The notes beneath the pieces were generated by a model. The model saw only the letters and a program-made list of their open reading frames with translations, ran no database searches and had not been told where the DNA came from. From positions 1 through 6,587 of the forward strand of contig CAIZYV010000031.1 in the NCBI GenBank assembly GCA_903937325.1: 6,587 nt of DNA, given 5' to 3'. The DNA comes from Candidatus Falkowiibacteriota bacterium (GTDB lineage Bacteria > Patescibacteriota > Patescibacteriia > Patescibacteriales > UBA12465). The position numbers were made by a program, and so were the translations under genes. Positions 1 through 4,855 of the stretch are shown one piece after another (position 1 is the first letter of the stretch; the number at the start of each line of letters is the position of its first letter).

Positions 1-33
1 GTTGTTGAGGGCGAAGTAGAAGAAAAAAAATAG
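1..33 (+). CDS. C-terminal tail of an upstream gene, probably DnaK (partial)
   Basis: The frame from base 1 reads VVEGEVEEKK and ends at TAG (31-33), so only ten residues of the protein are in the window. DnaK (Hsp70) proteins often end in a disordered acidic/lysine tail of the type VVDAEFEEV...KK, and a dnaJ gene follows 87 bases later, the common dnaK-dnaJ order. The identification therefore rests on a short tail resemblance and on gene order, not on any domain. Other acidic-tailed proteins such as GrpE-like or ribosomal proteins cannot be excluded. Confidence 0.45.
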   Translation, partial: VVEGEVEEKK

Positions 34-58
34 TAATTATATTTCGGATTTTCTTTCA

Positions 59-87
59 AAGGCCCTCGTTTTTTAGCGAGGGCCCTT
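59..87 (+). promoter_or_regulatory. GC-rich stem-loop between the upstream gene and dnaJ
   Basis: GGCCCTCG (61-68) pairs perfectly with CGAGGGCC (77-84) around the loop TTTTTTAG. Two more A-T pairs (59-60 with 86-87) are possible if C85 is bulged. The six Ts are in the loop, and the 3' flank (CCTTGGC) is not T-rich, so this is not a standard intrinsic terminator on either strand. It lies 34 bases before the dnaJ start. It may attenuate transcription, protect the 3' end of the upstream mRNA, or mark a processing site. The structure is clear but the role is inferred. Confidence 0.6.
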
Positions 88-120
88 GGCTAGAATAGCT
101 GATAAATTATTGAGTAAATT

Positions 121-1194
121 ATGTCTAAAGATTATTATAATATTTTAGGAGTAGAAAAAAGGGCCAGTGCTGAAGAGATTAAGGCCGCTTTTCGTAAAAA
201 AGCGCATCAGCATCATCCTGATAAGGGTGGCAATGAAGAGAAATTTAAAGAAATAAATGAAGCATATCAGGTTTTAGGTAATACGGATAAACGTCAGCAA
301 TATGATCAATTCGGGTCCGGATTTCAAAATGGTCAAGCCGGTGGTGGTTTTGGTGGTCAGGGTTTTGGTGGTTTCGGTGGTGGTGCGAATATTAATATGG
401 ATGATCTCGGTGATCTTTTTGGCGGGTTTGGTGATATGTTCGGTTTTGGCGGCTCCTCAACACAACGCGGCAGAGAAAGAGGTCATGATTTGGAAATGAG
501 TTTAGCTATTGATTTTTTAGATGCGATTAATGGCACGGAAAGAGAAATAAGTTTTTCGCATTTTAAAAGTTGTCATTATTGTCAGGGTAGCGGTCACGCT
601 CCTGGAGCTAAAATTGATACTTGTTCCGCTTGCGGTGGCCGTGGTCACATTAATCGAGTACAGAGAACAATTTTAGGAGCTATTCAAACGCAGTCTCTCT
701 GTTCTAGTTGCCAGGGCGAAGGTAAAAAGGCTAGCCTTGAGTGCTCTCATTGTCATGGTCAAGGTCGCAGTAAACAAACAGAAAAAATTAAGATTAAAAT
801 TCCGGCAGGTATAAGTGAGGGCGCAAGTATCAGATTAGCTTCTTATGGTGATGTCGGTGTTAAAAAAATGCCAGCTGGCGATCTTTTTTTGAAAATACAT
901 ATTAATAAACATCCTCAATTCCGGCGTGAGGGTGATGATATCTATTCACAAACGGATATTTCTATCGTTGAAGCATCTTTGGGCGCTACTATTGCTATTG
1001 ATACGGCTCATGGACCGGTTAAGTTAAAAGTACCAGAGGGCACTCAGCCGCAAACCCTCTTTCGTCTTAAGGAGAAAGGGGCTCCACGTCTCCATGGTCG
1101 CGGGCTAGGGGATCATTTTGTCCGTCTTCAGGTGAAAATACCTAAAAATCTTAATAAACAGCAGCGCCAGCTTTTGGAATCATTAAAGTTTTAG
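121..1194 (+). CDS. dnaJ: Chaperone protein DnaJ (class A Hsp40)
   Basis: This cytoplasmic co-chaperone delivers unfolded clients to DnaK and stimulates its ATPase. The full class A layout is present in 357 residues. The J domain (about 1-65) has the HPD triad at 32-34. A Gly/Phe-rich linker (about 65-118) contains GGFGGQGFGGFGGG and DLF-type motifs. The zinc-binding region (about 151-215) has four CxxCxGxG-type repeats using C151/C154, C168/C171, C194/C197 and C208/C211. Two beta-sandwich substrate-binding domains follow, with the usual KIPAGISEGASIRL and PEGTQP signatures. Length is slightly below the usual 370-380, and nothing essential is missing. The start is fixed by MSKDYYNILGV, a standard DnaJ N terminus; only a weak GAG (112-114) resembles a ribosome binding site. 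The presumed dnaK upstream supports a chaperone operon. No CIRCE element is visible in front of it. Confidence 0.97.
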   Translation: MSKDYYNILGVEKRASAEEIKAAFRKKAHQHHPDKGGNEEKFKEINEAYQVLGNTDKRQQYDQFGSGFQNGQAGGGFGGQGFGGFGGGANINMDDLGDLFGGFGDMFGFGGSSTQRGRERGHDLEMSLAIDFLDAINGTEREISFSHFKSCHYCQGSGHAPGAKIDTCSACGGRGHINRVQRTILGAIQTQSLCSSCQGEGKKASLECSHCHGQGRSKQTEKIKIKIPAGISEGASIRLASYGDVGVKKMPAGDLFLKIHINKHPQFRREGDDIYSQTDISIVEASLGATIAIDTAHGPVKLKVPEGTQPQTLFRLKEKGAPRLHGRGLGDHFVRLQVKIPKNLNKQQRQLLESLKF

Positions 1195-1199
1195 TGTTT

Positions 1200-1221
1200 A
1201 AGCTATTTTTGGGCTTTTTTT
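1200..1221 (+). terminator. Possible weak intrinsic terminator after dnaJ
   Basis: AAGC (1200-1203) can pair with GCTT (1213-1216) around a nine-base loop, with one extra T-G wobble inside. A run of seven Ts (1215-1221) follows immediately. It begins six bases after the dnaJ stop, the right place for a terminator. The stem is only 4-5 pairs, so termination would be weak at best. Confidence 0.35.
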
Positions 1222-1242
1222 ATGTTGTTAGGGAGATTTTTA

Positions 1243-1270
1243 TTGACTTTTTTTGCTTAGATGCTATTAT
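1243..1270 (+). promoter_or_regulatory. Sigma70-type promoter for the small Cys-rich gene
   Basis: TTGACT (1243-1248) matches the -35 consensus at five of six bases. TATTAT (1265-1270) matches the -10 consensus at five of six, after a 16-base spacer. The TGC just before it gives an extended -10 (TGnTATTAT). Transcription would start near 1277, leaving a leader of about 29 bases before the ATG at 1306. The same TTGACTTTTTT string appears in the promoter of the ATP synthase operon. Confidence 0.75.
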
Positions 1271-1305
1271 TTAAATAAGAATTTTATAAATTTAACCTTT
1301 AATTT

Positions 1306-1449
1306 ATGTGTAAATGTGAATGGTTGAAGAAACTTTTAGGAATGAAGAAAGATTGTTGTTGCCATGCTGAAAAGACTGCCGCTCCGACAGCCCCTGTGGC
1401 CGCTCCGACAGCTGAAAATACTGCTGAGACCTCGGTTAATAAGCAATAA
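1306..1449 (+). CDS. Small cysteine-rich protein of unknown function (47 aa)
   Basis: I do not recognise this protein. It starts MCKCEWLKKLLG and has five cysteines in its first 19 residues: a CxC (C2, C4) and a CCC followed by His20. A short lysine-rich, potentially amphipathic helix (about 5-15) joins the two cysteine groups. The tail (about 21-47) is rich in Ala, Pro and Thr, contains AAPTA twice, and looks disordered. There is no signal peptide or membrane segment. Cys/His clustering suggests metal or Fe-S binding or redox sensing, but that is inference. Three points support a real gene: a close-to-consensus promoter upstream, an intrinsic terminator 21 bases after the TAA, and the start context AATTTATG, which is shared with atpB and atpE. 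It is probably transcribed alone. A non-coding RNA from the same unit is the main alternative. Confidence 0.72.
   Translation: MCKCEWLKKLLGMKKDCCCHAEKTAAPTAPVAAPTAENTAETSVNKQ
1378..1412 (+). repeat. Two in-frame copies of a 14-bp direct repeat
   Basis: GCCGCTCCGACAGC occurs at 1378-1391 and again at 1399-1412, identical and offset by 21 bases (seven codons). Both copies are read in the same frame as AAPTA within the tail of the small Cys-rich protein. The stretch is visibly more GC-rich than its surroundings. A duplication of a seven-codon unit is the simplest origin. Confidence 0.85.
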
Positions 1450-1469
1450 ATTTATTAAATATTTTAAAG

Positions 1470-1492
1470 AAACGCGCTAGTCGCGTTTTTTT
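1470..1492 (+). terminator. Intrinsic terminator after the small Cys-rich gene
   Basis: AAACGCG (1470-1476) pairs perfectly with CGCGTTT (1482-1488) around the loop CTAGT. The Ts continue to 1492, giving seven in a row from 1486. This is a classic Rho-independent terminator. It ends 13 bases before the TatD start codon, so the next gene needs read-through or a promoter I could not identify. Confidence 0.88.
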
Positions 1493-1505
1493 ATCATCCG
1501 GCCAC

Positions 1506-2357
1506 ATGTTCGTCGACACTCACGCCCACGTTAATTTTCATGATTTTAAAGATGACGCCGATGAGGTAATTCGTCGCGCTTTAGATAACGACACTTGGAT
1601 GGTTTTGGTTGGTTCAGAATATAAGACTTCTAATCGCGCTCTTAGTTATGCTAATCGTTATGAAAAAGGCGTTTATGCTGCTGTCGGTCTTCATCCGATT
1701 CATCTTGAAGAACAGGCGGTAGAAAATGCGGATGAAAATGGAGAATATAGTTTTACGACTCGAGCTGAGGAGTTTAATTATGACGCTTATGAAAAATTAG
1801 CAAAGTTTGAAAAAGTAGCGGCAATTGGTGAAATTGGTTTGGATTATTATCACCTCGACCCGACTAAAGATGTTACGGTGGCAAAGAGGCGACAACAGGA
1901 AGTTTTTTTAAAGCAGCTACTTTTGGCTAGAAATCTTGATTTACCCGTTATCATTCATTGCCGCCAAGCGCATGATGATCTTCTCAGTATCTTGCAGGAC
2001 TTCCGCAAAGCTTATACGGATTTCATTCCTGTTGATCGCCCTTGGGGGGTGATACATTGTTTCTCTGGAGATGAAGATTTGGCTTGGAAATATTTCTCTT
2101 TGGGTTTAATCGTTTCTTTTACTGGGCTCGTTACTTTTAGTAAACAATGGGATGACGTTTTGCGCAAAATTCCTCTGGATAAATTTATGATCGAAACTGA
2201 TTCCCCTTATATGACGCCAGAGCCTTATCGTGGTCGCCGTAATGAGCCAATATTAGTTCAATATGTTGCTGGTCGGATTGCTGAAATTCGTAATTCGACG
2301 ATTGAAAAGATTGCTGCTGTTACTACTGATACAGCTCGTCGCTTTTTCCGCATTTAA
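1506..2357 (+). CDS. tatD: TatD-family metal-dependent hydrolase (deoxyribonuclease)
   Basis: TatD proteins are cytoplasmic TIM-barrel phosphoesterases of the amidohydrolase superfamily. Characterised members act as Mg2+-dependent 3'-5' DNases linked to DNA repair and degradation. All expected metal ligands are visible: H6 and H8 in DTHAHVNF, E109 in AIGEIGLDYY, H151 in PVIIHCRQA, H184 in GVIHCFSG, and D232 in IETDSPYMTP. At 283 residues it exceeds the usual 255-265. The extra length lies mostly in an acidic segment at about 68-95, between the GLHP and GEIGLD motifs. The start is fixed because DTHAH normally lies right at the N terminus. It has no Shine-Dalgarno sequence and sits just beyond a terminator. 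The fold and chemistry are secure, but the exact member (TatD, YcfH or YjjV type) and true substrate are not. Confidence 0.93.
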   Translation: MFVDTHAHVNFHDFKDDADEVIRRALDNDTWMVLVGSEYKTSNRALSYANRYEKGVYAAVGLHPIHLEEQAVENADENGEYSFTTRAEEFNYDAYEKLAKFEKVAAIGEIGLDYYHLDPTKDVTVAKRRQQEVFLKQLLLARNLDLPVIIHCRQAHDDLLSILQDFRKAYTDFIPVDRPWGVIHCFSGDEDLAWKYFSLGLIVSFTGLVTFSKQWDDVLRKIPLDKFMIETDSPYMTPEPYRGRRNEPILVQYVAGRIAEIRNSTIEKIAAVTTDTARRFFRI

Positions 2358-2406
2358 TTTTTTTGTTTTTACTTTCAAATTAAGAAAAAACCGATTTCCA
2401 CCAGTC

Positions 2407-2437
2407 TTGACTTTTTTATTTTCCGGGTGTATATAAC
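2407..2437 (+). promoter_or_regulatory. Sigma70-type promoter for the ATP synthase operon
   Basis: TTGACT (2407-2412) is a five-of-six match to the -35 box. Two overlapping -10 choices follow: TATATA (2430-2435, 17-base spacer, four of six) or TATAAC (2432-2437, 19-base spacer, five of six). Transcription would start near 2443, about 30 bases before the first gene of the operon. No clear terminator separates it from tatD. The 2358-2406 stretch is merely A/T-rich. Confidence 0.65.
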
Positions 2438-2472
2438 AAATGGTTTTCTAGAAATTTATCTAATTTAAGCCT

Positions 2473-2730
2473 ATGGATAGTAAAAGTGTAAAAAAGATGA
2501 TAGCATCCGCTTTGTTATATAGTTTTCTTTTTACTCTCTGTCCTTTGCTTATTTTGGGTTTGCCTGCTTATTGGCTTGATCGTTATTTTCAGACTAAGCC
2601 AATTATTTTTTTAGTCGCTGTATTTTGTGCGTTTATCATTACTAATATTCTTCTATTTAAACAATTTTCCCGAATGAATAGTCGGACATCTAAAACATCA
2701 TCTTTGCCCACGCAGCCCGAGTTCAAATAA
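2473..2730 (+). CDS. AtpZ/AtpI-like small membrane protein, first gene of the ATP synthase operon
   Basis: The 85 residues hold two predicted membrane helices (about 10-33 and 43-64) joined by a short loop, YWLDRYFQTKP. A polar Ser/Thr-rich tail (about 67-85) follows. Two helices around an L-D-x-x-x-x-T-K-P loop resemble the AtpZ/AtpI family ('ATPase gene 1'). Those proteins lie at the start of atp operons, are not part of the final enzyme, and have been linked to c-ring assembly or Mg2+/Ca2+ transport. The position supports this: it is the first gene after the promoter and five bases before atpB. Sequence similarity alone is weak because the protein is short and hydrophobic. The family glycine pattern in helix 2 is not evident. 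There is no Shine-Dalgarno sequence. Confidence 0.62.
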   Translation: MDSKSVKKMIASALLYSFLFTLCPLLILGLPAYWLDRYFQTKPIIFLVAVFCAFIITNILLFKQFSRMNSRTSKTSSLPTQPEFK

Positions 2731-2735
2731 AATTT

Positions 2736-3608
2736 ATGTCAGAAGCAAGTTTGGAAAATAGCCACACATCTGTACCGGAAGCTGATACGGCAGCTGTGCA
2801 TGGTGAAGTTAAACATGAGAGCCCTCTTTATGCGGAGCCCATTTTTGAATTGGGTCATTTTACCGCCACTAATTCCTGGCTTAATTCTTTGTTGGTGGTT
2901 GTGATTGTAGTTATTTTTGGTTTGTCCTTGAAGGGTCGGATTAAAATGGTTCCTAAGGGTTTTCAAAATTTATTAGAAATGGCGATTGAAAGTCTTTTGG
3001 ATCTTTTTGATAATGTGACTAATTCTCGTCAGAAATCGCTGCGTTTTGCCCCACTGGTTTTATCTTTTTTCTTTTTCATTTTGTTAAATAACTGGCTGGG
3101 TTTATTGCCTGGTGTCGGTACGATCGGCAAGATAGTGCTCGAGCATGGTGAGGCGGTTTTTGTTCCATTTTTTCGAGGCGGTACGGCTGATTTAAATACT
3201 ACTTTAGCTTTAGCGTTGATCGGCATCTTTATGACTCATGTTTTTGGTGTCACCACTCTTGGTTTTTGGCATCATTTTAATAAGTTTGTTAATTTGCAAG
3301 CTTTTATTGATATTCCTCGGAAGATTATTAAAGATCCGACTATTATTTTAACTAATCCTATTAAAGCTTTTGTTGGTCTTATAGAAATTATTGGAGAAGC
3401 AGCTAAAGTAGCCAGTCTTTCTTTTCGTCTCTTCGGTAATATTTTTGCTGGTGAATTATTATTAGTTTCGATGTCGGCTATAATGGCTTTTGGTGCTCCA
3501 ATTCCTTTTATGTTTTTAGAGATTATTGTCGGTTTGATTCAGGCTTTCATTTTTTCCATTCTTATTCTGACTTATCTGTCAATTAATACTAGCGCCGAAG
3601 GTCATTAA
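2736..3608 (+). CDS. atpB: ATP synthase Fo subunit a
   Basis: Subunit a is the membrane stator that forms the two ion half-channels facing the c-ring. The hallmark SLSFRLFGNIFAGE holds the essential Arg231 (equivalent to E. coli R210) and Glu240 (E219). Gln269 in LIQAFIF matches Q252. LLNNWLGLLPG and ADLNTTLALAL are the other conserved blocks. Five to six hydrophobic helices are visible from about residue 48 to 283. The length of 290 is at the upper end for the family, because about 45 polar, His/Glu-rich residues precede the first helix. The start lies five bases after the preceding stop and has the context AAATTTATG with no Shine-Dalgarno sequence. A gap of 59 bases separates it from atpE. 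That gap holds a TATAAA (3623-3628) but no matching -35 box. Confidence 0.97.
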   Translation: MSEASLENSHTSVPEADTAAVHGEVKHESPLYAEPIFELGHFTATNSWLNSLLVVVIVVIFGLSLKGRIKMVPKGFQNLLEMAIESLLDLFDNVTNSRQKSLRFAPLVLSFFFFILLNNWLGLLPGVGTIGKIVLEHGEAVFVPFFRGGTADLNTTLALALIGIFMTHVFGVTTLGFWHHFNKFVNLQAFIDIPRKIIKDPTIILTNPIKAFVGLIEIIGEAAKVASLSFRLFGNIFAGELLLVSMSAIMAFGAPIPFMFLEIIVGLIQAFIFSILILTYLSINTSAEGH

Positions 3609-3667
3609 TTTATCAATTTAATTATAAATACTCGGTTCATTTAGAGTCGGGTTAATAAGCAAAATTT

Positions 3668-3883
3668 ATGTTAGACAGTGTACTATCAGTCAAAGCTATC
3701 GCAATCAGCGTTGGTTTACTTGGTTCCGCTTTTGCTATCGGTTTCATCGGTGCTAAAGCTATGGAATCTATCGGTCGCAATCCGGAATCAGCCGGTAAAA
3801 TTTTAGTGCCGATGTTACTCGTTGCCGCTTTCGCCGAAGCCATCGCTATTTACGCTTTGGTTATCGCTTTCAGTATCAAATAA
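3668..3883 (+). CDS. atpE: ATP synthase Fo subunit c (rotor ring proteolipid)
   Basis: Copies of this hairpin protein form the rotating membrane ring that carries ions. It has two helices (about 8-32 and 45-69) joined by the polar loop R37-N38-P39, and the ion-binding Glu57 in helix 2 (equivalent to E. coli D61). By alignment with Na+-type rings, the Gln, Ser and Thr ligands are replaced by Ile24, Ala58 and Ile59, so proton coupling is expected. The helix-1 small-residue motif reads G19-x-A21-x-A23-x-G25, with alanine at two positions. At 71 residues it is at the short end of the normal range. Codon use differs from its neighbours: 8 of 10 Ile codons are ATC and 3 of 4 Phe codons are TTC. The gene is isolated by gaps of 59 and 70 bases, and a hairpin follows it. 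Confidence 0.96.
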   Translation: MLDSVLSVKAIAISVGLLGSAFAIGFIGAKAMESIGRNPESAGKILVPMLLVAAFAEAIAIYALVIAFSIK

Positions 3884-3897
3884 TTGAAGTTTGAATG

Positions 3898-3931
3898 ATT
3901 GGAGCTCAAGTTATACTTAGCCTCCAATTTT
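3898..3931 (+). promoter_or_regulatory. Stem-loop between atpE and atpF (attenuator or processing site)
   Basis: ATTGGAG (3898-3904) pairs with CTCCAAT (3922-3928). With C3921 bulged, two more pairs form (3905-3906 with 3919-3920), giving nine in all. A short T run (3928-3931) follows. The weak T-tract suggests partial termination or an RNA processing/stability element that keeps c-subunit mRNA above that of downstream genes. A second inverted repeat, AATGATT (3894-3900) with AATCATT (3940-3946), overlaps the stem and ends eight bases before the atpF start. Confidence 0.6.
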
Positions 3932-3953
3932 CAGATTTTAATCATTAATTTTT

Positions 3954-4442
3954 ATGGAATCAATTATTTCCGATTTTCACATCGACTGGCGCATGTTATT
4001 GGCCCAGCTGTTCAATTTTGGCGTTGTTGTTGCTATTTTGTATTTTTTTGCTTTTAAGCCGATTGTCAAAATGATGGCTGAACGTACAAATAAGATTGAT
4101 CAGGGCTTGAAGGACGCTGAATCTAGCCGTGTGAAACTAGAAGTTGCTGAAGCTGATGCTCAGGTTTTAATGAAAGAGGCAAATAAACAGGGTGACGCCG
4201 TTGTCGCCGAAGCTGGTCGTAAGGCCGCTGCTGTTTCGGCAGTTGCCGTTTCCGAGGCTCAGGCTAAAGCTGCTGTTATTATTGAACAAGGCAAGCATAA
4301 AGTGGAACAGGACAGAGAACGTGTGTCCGCTGAATTAAAACAGGAAGGGGCTGCTTTGGCCGTTGCTTTGGCGGAAAAAATATTAAGTCAGAAAATGGAT
4401 GCTGCGGCAGATGATAATTTTATTAATAAGATAACAAAATAG
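3954..4442 (+). CDS. atpF: ATP synthase Fo subunit b (peripheral stalk)
   Basis: Subunit b anchors the stator stalk in the membrane and reaches up to delta and alpha. The N terminus has the standard pattern IDWRMLLAQLFNFGVVVAILY, one membrane helix at about 13-33, then KPIVKMMAERTNKIDQGLKDAE. A long charged, alanine-rich helix (about 40-140) would form the coiled-coil stalk. At 162 residues the length is normal (E. coli has 156). Only one b gene is visible, so a homodimer is expected. The start lies 70 bases after atpE, downstream of the stem-loop, and has the context ATTTTTATG with no Shine-Dalgarno sequence. The stop is three bases from the next start, so b and delta are probably translationally coupled. 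Confidence 0.95.
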   Translation: MESIISDFHIDWRMLLAQLFNFGVVVAILYFFAFKPIVKMMAERTNKIDQGLKDAESSRVKLEVAEADAQVLMKEANKQGDAVVAEAGRKAAAVSAVAVSEAQAKAAVIIEQGKHKVEQDRERVSAELKQEGAALAVALAEKILSQKMDAAADDNFINKITK

Positions 4443-4445
4443 CTT

Positions 4446-4847
4446 ATGAAAGCTAGTGTTAAGCAGTACGCTCAGAGCCTTTTCGAGCTCGTGGTGGATA
4501 AACCAGAAGAAGAAGCAAAAAAAATTGTTTCTCGCTTTATTACCTTTTTACATCGTCGTCAAGATTTGAATAAAGCTGAGGCTATTATTGCCGAGTTTAA
4601 TCATATTTACGAAGAAGCGAGTGGTGAAAGACAGGCGGAACTTATTAGTGCTCGTCCTTTGAGCGCGAGTATTAAAGAACACCTTAATACCTATTTATCC
4701 AAACGTGTCGGTATCGCTAAGTTTAAATTAATTGAAGTTTTCGATCCTGAACTTATAGGTGGATTTATCTTACGTTATCAAGGTTTAGTGATCGATGGCA
4801 GTTTAAAAAATAATTTGCAAAAGTTTAAAAAACAGCTTAGTAACTAA
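4446..4847 (+). CDS. atpH: ATP synthase F1 subunit delta, short form
   Basis: Delta joins the peripheral stalk to the top of the alpha3beta3 head. The N terminus (KQYAQSLFELV) matches the family's Y-A-x-x-L-F/Y pattern. The C-terminal signature is also present: DPELIGGFILRYQGLVIDGS at about 100-119, followed by a final helix ending KKQLSN. It has only 133 residues against about 175-180 usually. Both ends match the family, so the missing 40 or so residues come from within the helical N-terminal domain. It is not a late start: the ATG lies three bases after atpF. It has no Shine-Dalgarno sequence, and eight bases separate its stop from atpA. The identity is well supported by motif and position between b and alpha. 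Confidence 0.9.
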   Translation: MKASVKQYAQSLFELVVDKPEEEAKKIVSRFITFLHRRQDLNKAEAIIAEFNHIYEEASGERQAELISARPLSASIKEHLNTYLSKRVGIAKFKLIEVFDPELIGGFILRYQGLVIDGSLKNNLQKFKKQLSN

Positions 4848-4855
4848 TCAAAAAT

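Noticed and set aside
68..96. Possible dnaJ promoter with a -10 of TAGAAT at 91-96.
   Set aside because: The -10 is good, but the -35 position is GTTTTT or CGTTTT, part of the hairpin loop. Co-transcription with the upstream gene is more likely.
302..499. 65-codon + strand ORF inside dnaJ.
   Set aside because: It is a frame-shifted reading of the Gly/Phe-rich repeat, giving Val-rich low complexity. The dnaJ frame fully explains the sequence.
1436..1465. Possible tatD promoter (TTAATA, 18 bases, TATTTT).
   Set aside because: Both boxes are weak, and the transcript would begin inside the terminator hairpin.
2358..2400. Terminator after tatD in the T-rich/A-rich stretch.
   Set aside because: The T and A runs could pair, but no GC-containing stem is present, so I could not support it.
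2739..3226. Two minus-strand ORFs (75 and 65 codons) opposite atpB.
   Set aside because: Their translations are low-complexity antisense of membrane-helix codons, with no start signals or family resemblance.
3599..3628. Possible internal promoter for atpE with TATAAA at 3623-3628.
   Set aside because: No TTGACA-like box lies at 16-18 bases upstream, and TATA-like strings are expected in such A/T-rich gaps.
3630..3647. ACTC...GAGT inverted repeat in the atpB-atpE gap, reminiscent of a CIRCE half-site pair.
   Set aside because: Only four pairs match, the spacer is 10 rather than 9, and the flanking TTAGC/GCTAA bases of CIRCE are absent.
3652..3843. Minus-strand ORF opposite atpE.
   Set aside because: It is an antisense shadow of the biased atpE codons, and atpE is unmistakable on the + strand.
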